Translations under genes and position numbers: made by a program
Shown here: piece by piece, positions 9,973-18,003 of the stretch
Position numbering within the stretch: position 1 is the stretch's first letter
How the letters are laid out: every line of letters begins with the position of its first letter
Notes under the pieces: generated by a model
The model's database searches: none
Told to the model about the DNA's origin: nothing
Seen by the model: the letters and a program-made list of their open reading frames with translations, nothing else
Origin: Rhodopseudomonas faecalis
Lineage (GTDB): Bacteria > Pseudomonadota > Alphaproteobacteria > Rhizobiales > Xanthobacteraceae
Length of the DNA stretch: 64,000 nucleotides
Assembly: GCF_003217325.1 (NCBI RefSeq)
Contig: NZ_QJTI01000010.1
Location: 62,001 to 126,000, forward strand
Direction of reading: 5' to 3'

Positions 9973-11622
9973 ATGGTTGCGGAAGTCAGCCCGTTGGCGG
10001 GTCAGTTGGTGGAATCGTCAATGCTGGTGAATGTGCCTCGGCTGGTGACGGCATATTTTTCCGGCAAGCCCGACCCGGCCGTGCCTGCGCAGCGGGTGGC
10101 ATTCGGAACTTCCGGCCATCGCGGCTCCGCTTTCAACAACGCCTTCAATGAAGCCCACATTCTGGCGGTGGCGCAGAGCGTGTGCGACTATCGCCGCGAA
10201 GCCGGCATCGCCGGGCCGCTGTTCGTCGGCATCGACACCCATGCGCTCGCCGAGCCGGCGCTCGCCAGCGCGCTGGAAGTGTTCGCCGCCAATGAAGTCG
10301 ATGTGATGATCGACGCGCAGGACGGTTTTACGCCGACCCCGGTGATCTCGCACGCCATCCTCACCTATAATCGCGGCCGCGACAGTGGCTTGGCCGATGG
10401 CGTGGTGATCACGCCGTCGCACAATCCGCCCGAAGACGGCGGCTTTAAATATAATCCGCCCAATGGCGGCCCGGCCGACACCGACATCACCAGCGTGATC
10501 GAGAAGAACGCCAACGCGCTGCTCGAGAACATGCTGCGCGGCATCAAGCGGATTCCGCTCGATCGCGCCCGCAAGTCGCCGCATATTCACCGGCACGATT
10601 TCATCATGCCCTATGTCGAGGACCTCGGCAATGTGATCGACATGGAGGCGATCCGCGCCTCCGGCGTGAAGATCGGCATCGATCCGCTCGGCGGCGCCGC
10701 GGTGCATTACTGGCAGCCGATCATCGAGCGCTATGGCCTGAACGCCACCGTGGTCAGTGACGTCATCGACCCGACCTTCCGCTTCATGACCGCCGATTGG
10801 GACGGTAAGGTGCGGATGGATTGCTCCTCGCCCTATGCGATGGCGCGGCTGATCGGCATGCGCGACACCTTCGACGTCGCCTTCGCCAATGACACCGACG
10901 CTGACCGGCATGGCATTGTCACCCGGTCGGTTGGCCTGATGAATCCCAATCATTTCCTGTCGGTGGCGATCGACTATCTGTTCCGCCATCGTCCGGGCTG
11001 GCGCGCGGACAGCGCGATCGGCAAGACCATCGTGTCGAGCGCGATGATCAACCGCGTCGCCGCGCGGCTGGATCGCAAGCTGGTCGAGACCCCGGTCGGC
11101 TTCAAATGGTTCGTGGAAGGGCTCGAGGATGGCTCGTTCGGCTTTGCCGGCGAGGAAAGCGCCGGCGCCTCGTTCCTGCGCCGCGACGGCACGGTGTGGG
11201 CCACCGATAAGGACGGCTTGATCCTCGGTCTGCTGGCCGCGGAAATCACCGCCGTCACCAAGTCCGATCCGGGCCAGCTCTATCAGAAGCTCGCCGAGGA
11301 TCTGGGCCAGCCTTATTATGAGCGCATCGATGCGCCGGCGACCCGCGAACAGAAGGCCAAGTTCAAGTCGCTGACGGCGGAATCGCTTTGCATGCAGGAG
11401 CTCGGCGGCGAGCCGATCGAAGCGGTGATGACCAAAGCGCCGGGCAACGACCAGCCGTTCGGCGGCGTCAAAGTCGTGACCGCCAATGGCTGGTTTGCGG
11501 CGCGTCCATCCGGCACCGAGGACGTTTACAAGATCTACGCCGAGAGCTTTGTCAGCGAGGATCATCTGCGGCGGATCCAGGAAGAAGCCAAAGCGGCGCT
11601 GACGGCGGTGTTCAACGTGTGA
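9973..11622 (+). CDS. pgm: Phosphoglucomutase (alpha-D-glucose-specific)
   Basis: Interconverts glucose-1-phosphate and glucose-6-phosphate, linking glycogen and trehalose metabolism to glycolysis. It is 549 residues, matching the bacterial Pgm length. Visible motifs are the substrate-entry FGTSGHRG, the active-site serine loop [11 protein letters not shown] (Ser near 149), the metal-binding loop NDTDADRHG, the [16 protein letters not shown] loop GEESAG, and the phosphate-binding RPSGTED. AGGAG sits seven bases before the ATG at 9973, which is preferred over a TTG 18 bases upstream. It lies 3 kb downstream of glgX on the same strand but is separated by unrelated genes. Confidence 0.96.
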   Translation: MVAEVSPLAGQLVESSMLVNVPRLVTAYFSGKPDPAVPAQRVAFGTSGHRGSAFNNAFNEAHILAVAQSVCDYRREAGIAGPLFVGIDTHALAEPALASALEVFAANEVDVMIDAQDGFTPTPVISHAILTYNRGRDSGLADGVVITPSHNPPEDGGFKYNPPNGGPADTDITSVIEKNANALLENMLRGIKRIPLDRARKSPHIHRHDFIMPYVEDLGNVIDMEAIRASGVKIGIDPLGGAAVHYWQPIIERYGLNATVVSDVIDPTFRFMTADWDGKVRMDCSSPYAMARLIGMRDTFDVAFANDTDADRHGIVTRSVGLMNPNHFLSVAIDYLFRHRPGWRADSAIGKTIVSSAMINRVAARLDRKLVETPVGFKWFVEGLEDGSFGFAGEESAGASFLRRDGTVWATDKDGLILGLLAAEITAVTKSDPGQLYQKLAEDLGQPYYERIDAPATREQKAKFKSLTAESLCMQELGGEPIEAVMTKAPGNDQPFGGVKVVTANGWFAARPSGTEDVYKIYAESFVSEDHLRRIQEEAKAALTAVFNV

Positions 11623-11766
11623 CGCGCTGCCCTGTCTGGAGGTGCGATTCCCAGTCGCACTCCAGGAGGGACGGGTGTTTCAGCACCGTAGATTAGCAGC
11701 GGAACGTCCGTACAAATCGAATTGTGTTGTGCATCTGCGTTGATAGATTTGTGCGCGGAGCAACGC

Positions 11767-12480
11767 ATGGAAATCGATCAAGCACTCACGGCTATCGAAC
11801 GCGCAACGAGCATGGATGGTCTGGCCAGCATCCTTGTCGATTGGCGCAGCGAAAGTGGGGTTGCGCATCTCGTTTATCACGCCACCGATGTTCCCTCCTG
11901 CGAACAGCCGAATCCGGTGCTGCTGCTGACCTATGACGACGCCTGGGTGAAGCGCTACGTGGAGCAGAGCTATTTTAGCATCGACCCGGTCGTCGTCGCT
12001 GGCAGACACGCCGTGCTGCCGATCGACTGGATGAGCGTCGAGCATGCCACGCCGGAGGCGTGCCACTTCTTCGCCGAGGCGGAGAGTTTTGGCGTTGGCC
12101 GCCATGGCTTTACCTTGCCGATCCGCGGCCCTGCCGCCGAGCGCGCGTTGTTCACCGTCACGACCAACGCCGCGGACGATCATTGGCATCGGTGGCGGTT
12201 CAGCTATTTGCGAGATTTTCACCTGCTGGCGCACTACCTTCACGATCGAGCGATGCGGCTGGCGGGCTTGCGGCTTGATTATGTGATGCGTCCGCTGTCG
12301 AGCCGCGAGCGACAATGCCTGAACGGCTTGGTTCGTGGCCGCACGGCGGCACAAATCGCCGGCGACCTGGATCTGTCGAACAGCGCCGTTCACGGCTACC
12401 TGCGAACGGCGCGGCGCAAGCTGGACTGCGCGACGCTCGAGCAGGCGGTCGCCAAGGCCGTCCGCCTCGACCTACTCTGA
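11767..12480 (+). CDS. LuxR-type regulator with autoinducer-binding-like domain
   Basis: A 237-residue regulator with an N-terminal autoinducer-binding-like domain (about 5-160) and a C-terminal LuxR helix-turn-helix (LSSRERQCLNGLVRGRTAAQ then IAGDLDLSNSAVHGYLRTAR). The N-terminal domain has the spaced aromatic and acidic residues typical of acyl-homoserine-lactone receptors (YFSIDPVV). No luxI-type synthase is beside it, so it is an orphan (solo) receptor in this window. The ATG at 11767 follows a GGAG; the frame is open 45 bases further up. The target genes are unknown. Confidence 0.85.
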   Translation: MEIDQALTAIERATSMDGLASILVDWRSESGVAHLVYHATDVPSCEQPNPVLLLTYDDAWVKRYVEQSYFSIDPVVVAGRHAVLPIDWMSVEHATPEACHFFAEAESFGVGRHGFTLPIRGPAAERALFTVTTNAADDHWHRWRFSYLRDFHLLAHYLHDRAMRLAGLRLDYVMRPLSSRERQCLNGLVRGRTAAQIAGDLDLSNSAVHGYLRTARRKLDCATLEQAVAKAVRLDLL

Positions 12481-12565
12481 GTGTCGATCTTAACCGTTTC
12501 TTCATACAAACGGCCAAAATCGTTGCCTTTCAACAGATTGTTGAGTTGCAGCAAGTTGCTACTTT

Positions 12566-12644
12566 GAGGCGAGATGTCGTTGCGGGCATCAGACCGAAAG
12601 GGAAGCGAGCCATGAGCACGATTGCCGCCGTCAATTCATCCGCC
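12566..12644 (+). repeat. Direct repeat copy A (leader and first codons)
   Basis: This 79-base stretch, from GAGGCGAGATG through the ribosome site and first eleven codons of the gene at 12612, recurs at 13361-13439 with nine mismatches and no gaps. It is a dispersed direct repeat carrying a translation start. Confidence 0.8.
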
Positions 12645-13319
12645 ACCAGTGCCGTCGCCTCTCTCTTGAGGAATGCGGCGTCGGCCGCGACCGTTGACGG
12701 CACGTCCGCCTCAGCGACCACGAAGTCAGACCAAGTCGCGTCATCGGCCAGCGGCAACCCGGTCGATATCGTCGATCTCTCCGACCGCGCTAAGCAGATT
12801 CTGGCGCGGGCCAAGACGGAGCAGGTCGCCGCCAGCAAACTCTCGGATCTGGTGCAATCGCTGCAGAGCCCTGAGGGCAAGACCTCCGCGTCGAAGGCAA
12901 AGTCCGACGATGGAACGTCGTTGTTCGACAAACTCAGCGGCCGCACGCAAACTCCAACCAGCGGCACAACCCAATGGGAAGCTGGCTCGAAATATGGCGA
13001 TCCTACGATCTCGGATGGTGCGTTTATCGACAAGATCAAAGATGCTCTCTTGACCTCCTTATCCGGGGCCCCCGCAGAGAAAGTCGCGGCGCTGCAGACG
13101 GCCATCGACAGTGGCACCATCCAGATTCAGAAAGCCTCCGACGTCGCTGGTCTCAATTATCAGTCGTCGGTCAGCTATTCTGGCAGCCCGGGGGGCTTGC
13201 AGGGGATGAGCGTCACGCATCAGTCCAATCCGACCGGGGCAGTTAAAGATGCCATCGATCAGGGGAAGGCCCTCGCAATGTGGACCGCTGATCGCGGTGA
13301 CATCTACATTACTTGGTAG
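12612..13319 (+). CDS. Hypothetical protein, Ser/Ala/Thr-rich (235 aa)
   Basis: I do not recognise this protein. It begins MSTIAAVNSSATSAVASLL, has a low-complexity Ser/Ala/Thr/Lys region to about residue 130, a short ordered motif VDIVDLSDRAKQILARA (about 50-66), and a C-terminal part ending DRGDIYITW. There is no signal peptide or membrane helix. The N-terminal style resembles flagellar-axial or secreted proteins of this lineage, but that is only an impression. The frame is open to 12315 inside the LuxR gene; the ATG at 12612 follows GGAAGCGAG and is conserved in the downstream duplicate. Its start was duplicated about 0.8 kb downstream. Confidence 0.65.
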   Translation: MSTIAAVNSSATSAVASLLRNAASAATVDGTSASATTKSDQVASSASGNPVDIVDLSDRAKQILARAKTEQVAASKLSDLVQSLQSPEGKTSASKAKSDDGTSLFDKLSGRTQTPTSGTTQWEAGSKYGDPTISDGAFIDKIKDALLTSLSGAPAEKVAALQTAIDSGTIQIQKASDVAGLNYQSSVSYSGSPGGLQGMSVTHQSNPTGAVKDAIDQGKALAMWTADRGDIYITW

Positions 13320-13360
13320 TTCCGCTCTGTCGATGTCGCTGGTTCCAGCATCGGCCCGCC

Positions 13361-13439
13361 GAGGCGAGATGCCGTTGTGGGCATCCGACCGAGAGGAAAG
13401 CGAACCATGAGCGCGATTGCCGTCGTCAACTCATCCGCC
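13361..13439 (+). repeat. Direct repeat copy B
   Basis: Second copy of the 79-base repeat at 12566-12644, differing at nine positions. It keeps the ATG (13407) and the codons for MSAIAVVNSSAA, after which similarity to copy A ends and a toxin-like remnant begins in another frame. Confidence 0.8.
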
Positions 13440-13603
13440 GCCATGACGCCGGCCCGGAGCGCAGCGACATTGCCGCCGACGCCAGGATGCTGGTGATCGA
13501 GCGCTGGATTGCGCTGTACCGCTCGGTCGAGCAGGGCGTGCAGATCGTCCGCATCGTCGACGGCGCCCGCGATGTGTCGCGGCTGATAGCACAGCAAGAA
13601 TAG
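13407..13603 (+). pseudogene. Duplicated gene start joined to a ParE/RelE-toxin remnant
   Basis: From ATG 13407 the frame gives MSAIAVVNSSAAMTPARSAA and stops after 29 codons. In the +1-shifted frame, 13445-13603 translates to a tail ending IVRIVDGARDVSRLIAQQE, preceded by RWIALYR. That pattern (basic strand, LYR, then IVRVxxGARD) is the C-terminal half of RelE/ParE toxins. The first half of the toxin and any antitoxin are missing. I read this as an inactive fragment left where a toxin gene and a duplicated leader were joined. A short functional peptide cannot be excluded. Confidence 0.6.
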
Positions 13604-13701
13604 CCAGAAGGTTGCCCTGCAACAAAGTCTCGGTGGCGGCAGTGCCCTAAGAGCGCATGATCGATGAATGCCGATCAAGCTCGACGGCACGAGGGCAGAG
13701 T

Positions 13702-14418
13702 ATGACAACGGCCGCAGTCGCGCCTGTTAGCGGTTGGTTCGAGTTCAGCGCCGCCTTTGTGCTGTTCCTGCTCAGCCATGCGCTGCCGGCGCGGCCTGCG
13801 GTGCGCGCCACGCTGATCCGCTGGTGCGGCGAGCGCTGGTTCCTGGTGCTGTACAGCACGGTGTCGCTGGCGGTGCTGAGCTGGCTGATCGTTGCCGCCG
13901 GGCGTGCGCCATTCGTGGAGCTGTGGCCATTTGCGACCTGGCAGATGCTTGGTCCCAATCTGGCGATGCCGCTCGCCTGTGTGCTGGCCGCGTTCGGAGT
14001 GGGCGCCGCCAATCCGCTATCATTCGGCGGCAATCCGAAGCTGGCGTTCGATCCTGATCATCCGGGTATCGCCGGCGTGGCGCGGCATCCGCTGCTTTGG
14101 GCGATCGCGCTGTGGGCCGGCGCGCATCTATTGCCGAATGGCGATCTCGCGCATGTCATTCTGTTCGGATTGTTCGTGCTGATCGCGCTGCTCGGCATGG
14201 TGATCATCGATCGCCGTAAGCGCCGCCAGCTCGGCGCCGCGCGCTGGACGGAGCTGGCGCGCAACACCTCGCTGCTGCCGTTGACCGCGCTTATCACCGG
14301 GCGTTGGCGCCCCGATCTGCGCGCCATCAGCGTGAAGCGGCTTTTGATCGCCATGGCCGTTTGGCTGACGCTGCTCGGGCTTCACGCACCAGTGATCGGC
14401 GTGTCGCCGCTGCCCTGA
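13702..14418 (+). CDS. NnrU family membrane protein
   Basis: An integral membrane protein of 238 residues with about six hydrophobic segments (first at about 9-25, last at about 215-232). The core FAFDPDHP-like stretch here reads KLAFDPDHPGIAGVARHPLLWA, characteristic of the NnrU domain. NnrU proteins are linked to nitric oxide and nitrite reduction in denitrifiers and to 15-cis-zeta-carotene isomerase in phototrophs; the biochemical role here is not settled. It precedes nnrS and a DUF2249 gene on the same strand, supporting a nitric-oxide context. The ATG at 13702 is preferred to an upstream ATG at 13657 because the extension is polar and unlike the family. Confidence 0.85.
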   Translation: MTTAAVAPVSGWFEFSAAFVLFLLSHALPARPAVRATLIRWCGERWFLVLYSTVSLAVLSWLIVAAGRAPFVELWPFATWQMLGPNLAMPLACVLAAFGVGAANPLSFGGNPKLAFDPDHPGIAGVARHPLLWAIALWAGAHLLPNGDLAHVILFGLFVLIALLGMVIIDRRKRRQLGAARWTELARNTSLLPLTALITGRWRPDLRAISVKRLLIAMAVWLTLLGLHAPVIGVSPLP

Positions 14419-14525
14419 TCAATCACCTCTGAGCTTGCGCTGGAACAACTTCGCCGTCTCGGTCCTGATTAAGACCATTAAGGCGGCGGCGTGCCGCGGC
14501 GTCCTTGATCCGGGAACCGCTAATC

Positions 14526-15743
14526 ATGAGTCCGATCCCCCGTTTTCATCCGCATCGTGGCCCGGCCGTGTTGTCGAGCGGTTTTAGGCCGTTCTTCTTC
14601 AGCGGCGCCCTGTTCGCGGCACTGGCGGTGCTGATCTGGCTGCCATTCTATGAAGGCGAGCTCAGTTTGCAGACCGCGTTCGCGCCGCGCGACTGGCACG
14701 CCCATGAAATGCTCTATGGCTATCTGCCGGCGGTAATCACCGGCTTCCTGTTCACCGCGATCCCCAATTGGACCGGACGGCTGCCGCTGCAGGGCGGCCC
14801 GCTGCTCACTTTGGTGGTGCTGTGGTTTGCGGGCCGGGTGGCCACCGCTTTTTCCGCCGATCTCGGCTGGCTGCCGGCGATGCTGGTCGATATCGCGTTC
14901 CTGGCCGCGGTGGTGGTGGTGATCGCCCGCGAGATCATCGCCGGGCGCAAATGGAACAATCTGCCGGTGGTGCTGCTGACCACGCTGCTGCTCGCCGGCA
15001 ATGCCGGTTTCCATCTCGAAGCGCATATGCAGGGCCGCGCCGATCTTTCCATCCGCATCGGTGCCGCGGTGGTGATCCTGCTGATCAGCCTGATCGGCGG
15101 CCGCATCATTCCGAGTTTCACCCGCAACTGGCTGGTGCGAGAAAACCCAGGCCGGTTGCCGACGCCGTTCAACCGCTTCGACACCGCGACGGTGGCGACC
15201 AGCGTGATCGCGCTGGCGCTGTGGGTGGCGCTGCCGAATGCGGTGATCGCCGGGCTGGCGCTCACGCTCGCCGGCTTCTTGCAGGCGGTGCGGCTTGGCC
15301 GCTGGGCCGGCTATCGCACCTTCAGGGACCGCTTGGTGCTGGTGCTGCATATTGGCTATCTGTTCGTGCCGGCCGGTTTCCTGCTCACCGCGGCGGCCTG
15401 TTTCGGCTGGCTGGCACCGAGCGCCGGTCTGCACGCCTGGATGGCGGGTGCGGCCGGCGTGATGACGCTGGCGGTGATGACCCGCGCCAGCCTCGGCCAC
15501 ACCGGCCAGCGCTTGGCGGCCTCGATCTCGACGCAGGCGATCTACGGCGCGGCGGCGGTGGCGGCGCTCGCGCGGATCTGGGCGGCGCTCGATACGGACT
15601 GGAGTTTTGTGCTGCTGCATGTGGCGGCCTTCGCCTGGGTGCTGGCGTTCCTCGGCTTTGCGATCAGCTTTGGTCCGCTGCTGTTTGGCTATCAGCGGCG
15701 ATCGCCGCCAATCTCGAAGCCATCCCCGGCGGTCGCGGAATGA
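14526..15743 (+). CDS. NnrS family heme/copper membrane protein
   Basis: A 405-residue protein with about twelve predicted membrane helices. The N-terminal GFRPFFFSGALFA and the loop DWHAHEMLYGY are hallmarks of NnrS, whose histidines are thought to bind heme and copper. Further histidines occur in FHLEAH and ASLGHTGQ. Published work on NnrS ties it to protection against nitric-oxide stress. It lies about 100 bases after the NnrU gene and 29 bases before the DUF2249 gene, so the three probably form a unit. No nitric oxide reductase genes are in the window. Confidence 0.9.
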   Translation: MSPIPRFHPHRGPAVLSSGFRPFFFSGALFAALAVLIWLPFYEGELSLQTAFAPRDWHAHEMLYGYLPAVITGFLFTAIPNWTGRLPLQGGPLLTLVVLWFAGRVATAFSADLGWLPAMLVDIAFLAAVVVVIAREIIAGRKWNNLPVVLLTTLLLAGNAGFHLEAHMQGRADLSIRIGAAVVILLISLIGGRIIPSFTRNWLVRENPGRLPTPFNRFDTATVATSVIALALWVALPNAVIAGLALTLAGFLQAVRLGRWAGYRTFRDRLVLVLHIGYLFVPAGFLLTAAACFGWLAPSAGLHAWMAGAAGVMTLAVMTRASLGHTGQRLAASISTQAIYGAAAVAALARIWAALDTDWSFVLLHVAAFAWVLAFLGFAISFGPLLFGYQRRSPPISKPSPAVAE

Positions 15744-15772
15744 CGGCCATCATCACTTCAGGGAGATCGTGC

Positions 15773-16036
15773 ATGCCAGATGTCCGGGACCATAACCCCG
15801 TCAACAACGAGGCCATTCTCGACGTGCGCACCATCGAGCCGCAACGTCGCCATGACACGGTGCGCCGGCTGATCGATCGCTTGCCGGAAGACGCCAGCCT
15901 GCAATTGATCTCCGACCATTCGCCGCAGCCGATCCGCGGCTATTTCGAGATGGTGCATGGCGACCAGGCGCAATGGCACGATCTCGAACTGGGGCCGACG
16001 GTGTGGCGGGTGCGGCTGACGCGCACCGCGCTGTAA
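15773..16036 (+). CDS. DUF2249 domain protein (87 aa)
   Basis: A small soluble protein with the DUF2249 (TusA-like) pattern: ILDVRTIEPQRRHDTVRRLI followed by a strand LQLISDHSPQPIRGYFE and a final W-rich strand. Family members sit near nitrite and nitric-oxide metabolism genes, as here after NnrU and NnrS. GGGAG seven bases upstream supports ATG 15773; an in-frame ATG at 15740 overlaps the end of the NnrS gene and is the alternative. Confidence 0.8.
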   Translation: MPDVRDHNPVNNEAILDVRTIEPQRRHDTVRRLIDRLPEDASLQLISDHSPQPIRGYFEMVHGDQAQWHDLELGPTVWRVRLTRTAL

Positions 16037-16052
16037 GGAAAGGCTACGCGGA

Positions 16053-16715
16053 TTACTGCGGGCTGAGCCAGCCGACGCTCAAGGCAAAGCGCACCACTTC
16101 GACGCGCGAGTGGAAGCCGAGCTTGGCCATGCCGCGCGCTTTATAGGTCTCGACGCTCTTGGAGCCGATCTGCAGCTTGGCGGCGATGGTCTTGTTGCTG
16201 TGGCCGGCGGCCGCCAGTTTCAGCACTTCGATCTCGCGGGCGCTCAGCTCGGCAACCGCCGCGCGGCTATCGGTTTCGGCCGGGCGGCTATGGACCAGCC
16301 GATCGCTGATCGCCGGGTCGCGGTACACGCCGCCGGCACCGACCGTGCGAATGCCCTGCATCAGTTCGGCGGCGCTGGAGCGCTGCGAGACATAGCCGGA
16401 GATGCCGGCATCGAGCAGCCGGCGCAGATAGCTGCGGTCGGCATCCTGCGCGGTCAGCGCCAGCACCCGGCATCCGGGGCTGTTGGCCATGAAGGCGCGC
16501 GCCGTTTCCAGGCCGTCGCTGTCCGGCGCCGTCAGATCGAGCACCACGACATTGGAGCGGCCATCGACGGCTGCGCGCGTCGCGGTCTCATCGGCTGAAC
16601 GGGTTCCATCAAAACCGCGCACCGTATCGACGCGGTTGAACACCATTGGGCAATCTTCTGCCACGAACGCGCGGAGCGGCGCCAACGTTTCCGTGTCCTT
16701 TAACCGTTGATCCAT
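16053..16715 (-). CDS. NarL/LuxR-type response regulator
   Basis: A 220-residue regulator: an N-terminal receiver-like domain (phospho-acceptor Asp in VVVLDLTAPDSDG, Lys position degenerate) followed by a LuxR helix-turn-helix (LSAREIEVLKLAAAGHSNKT then IAAKLQIGSKSVETYKAR). In the receiver the usual Lys loop reads GYVSQRSS, so the conserved lysine appears to be absent, which hints at phosphorylation-independent control. It converges on the DUF2249 gene and its start faces the puc regulatory region. Whether it acts on puc is unknown. The frame is open to 16817; ATG 16715 gives the normal start of a receiver. Confidence 0.85.
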   Translation of the reverse strand: MDQRLKDTETLAPLRAFVAEDCPMVFNRVDTVRGFDGTRSADETATRAAVDGRSNVVVLDLTAPDSDGLETARAFMANSPGCRVLALTAQDADRSYLRRLLDAGISGYVSQRSSAAELMQGIRTVGAGGVYRDPAISDRLVHSRPAETDSRAAVAELSAREIEVLKLAAAGHSNKTIAAKLQIGSKSVETYKARGMAKLGFHSRVEVVRFALSVGWLSPQ

Positions 16716-17461
16716 CGGGCACACCGGCATTCTGCGGTTGGGGCGGCAACAAGAGCGTCCGCGCTGGAACCGCGAAGCGGTTTCAGGCTGCTTGCAGGAA
16801 TGTCGCGGACCACCCAAAGCGTCATGCTAGATTGACAATGGTACTGCCGCATATCTTTGATGCGGCTCAAGAACCAGAGAACCAATCTCATCGGCGGCAG
16901 GTCGCGCCGTGATCGGCCGGGCCGGGCGGCCCACTCGGCCGAGTCAGAATATTCCTGACAGCGCCGCCCGCATGGCAGCACTGCGTGGGCGGGGTAGGCG
17001 CGGCCGTTGCATCGCCCGCAGCCGTGGCCGTAGCCGGACAAAAGCCGGAATGGGATGTGAATCAACCGATTAACCGGCTAGGAGCGCGTTGAGGCGATCG
17101 CCCCGTTCCGTGCGGGGCGCGAAACCTTCCGGTTCCAGTTCCAAAATCCGAACTTTCCGCCAAATCACAAAACAGCGGCCCATTGTCACGTTTAGTTGAC
17201 AAGAACCGGTGTCAGGTGTTTCTTACACCCGCTCTCACGGGAGCCTTTATCCAAGACCATAGGTCTGGCTTGAAGGCGCTGCAGTGAAGCCCAGAGCCAT
17301 CGCGCTGGTCGGACGTCGTCTTGTTTGAAAGTCAGACAAGACGGCCGGCGCCAAGCGGGACTTTGGACCGGCCGGGGCACACCGAGATTTTCTCGATGCC
17401 ACGGCAAAACCCTCGTGCGGGTTCAGCACGAATTGGTCGTAAGTCTCTGAGGAGGTTTCTA
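16716..17461. other. Intergenic region upstream of pucB
   Basis: About 750 bases between the divergent regulator gene and pucB. Except for the PpsR operators at 17184-17227 I see no gene. The 5' half is GC-rich with scattered short palindromes. The long leader between the operators and pucB (about 230 bases) probably includes the transcript start and an untranslated leader, and ends in the strong GGAGG ribosome site of pucB. Confidence 0.6.
17184..17227 (+). promoter_or_regulatory. Tandem PpsR/CrtJ operators of the puc operon
   Basis: Two perfect matches to TGT-N12-ACA lie 26 bases apart: TGTCACGTTTAGTTGACA (17184-17201) and TGTCAGGTGTTTCTTACA (17210-17227). PpsR/CrtJ binds paired sites of this kind and represses photosynthesis promoters under oxygen. 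The right half of the first site contains TTGACA (17196-17201), a good -35 element; the -10 is weak, suggesting an activator is also needed. The ppsR gene is in this window. Confidence 0.85.
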
Positions 17462-17617
17462 ATGGCAGACGATCTGAACAAGGTCTGGCCGACTGGTCTG
17501 ACGATTGCGGAGTCGGAAGAGCTCCACAAGCATGTGATCGACGGCACCCGCGTGTTCGGCGCGGTGGCGATCTTCGCTCACTTCCTCGCCTACGTTTACA
17601 CCCCCTGGCTGCACTAA
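17462..17617 (+). CDS. pucB: LH2 beta chain
   Basis: The beta apoprotein of the peripheral antenna LH2, 51 residues. The N-terminal helix carries [20 protein letters not shown], followed by one membrane helix with His40, the ligand of a B850 bacteriochlorophyll, and the conserved end YTPWLH. A consensus AGGAGG ribosome site precedes the ATG. It is the first gene of pucB-pucA-pucC and the two repeat-protein genes. Relatives carry several puc copies with slightly different absorption; this is one such copy. Confidence 0.97.
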   Translation: MADDLNKVWPTGLTIAESEELHKHVIDGTRVFGAVAIFAHFLAYVYTPWLH

Positions 17618-17641
17618 GCGCTAAGCGAAGGAGTAGAAACA

Positions 17642-17821
17642 ATGAATCAAGGTCGTATCTGGACCGTTGTGAAGCCGACCGTTGGTCTGCCCCTCCTGCT
17701 GGGCAGCGTCACCGTGATCGCGATCCTCGTCCACCTCGCTCTGCTGTCGAACACCACCTGGTTCCCGAAGTACTGGAACGGTAAGACCGCGGCGATCGAG
17801 AGCTCGGTCAACGTTGGCTAA
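17642..17821 (+). CDS. pucA: LH2 alpha chain
   Basis: The alpha apoprotein of LH2, 59 residues, starting [20 protein letters not shown], a typical Rhodopseudomonas LH2 alpha start. Met1 would carry the B800 ligand group, and His31 in the single membrane helix binds B850. Tyr44-Trp45 (FPKYWNG) is the hydrogen-bonding pair found in B800-850 complexes; low-light B800-820 forms have other residues there. This chain therefore predicts a B800-850 spectrum. It starts 24 bases after pucB and is followed by a hairpin. Confidence 0.97.
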   Translation: MNQGRIWTVVKPTVGLPLLLGSVTVIAILVHLALLSNTTWFPKYWNGKTAAIESSVNVG

Positions 17822-17850
17822 GCCAGCTCTTCAGTGAGCTAGTTTTGCTG

Positions 17851-17874
17851 GACCGGGATCTAAGGGTCCCGGTC
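17851..17874 (+). terminator. Intercistronic hairpin pucA-pucC
   Basis: GACCGGGA (17851-17858) pairs with TCCCGGTC (17867-17874) around an 8-base loop, just after pucA. There is no T run. In puc and puf operons such hairpins stabilise the abundant antenna message and limit read-through into the assembly gene, which fits this position. Confidence 0.65.
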
Positions 17875-18003
17875 GCTTACTTTGTGGTCATGAGGCGTTG
17901 GGTTGAACGGCGTGGCTACGAAGAGGAAATTCCACCTTCTCGATAGAGGCCGGTGCTGCATCCGTTTGATCCGCCTGTCTCGCATTAGTTGGAACGCTCG
18001 GCG

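Noticed and set aside
13445-13603. Considered as an intact RelE/ParE toxin gene.
   Set aside because: Only the C-terminal half of the fold is present, and there is no antitoxin gene beside it.
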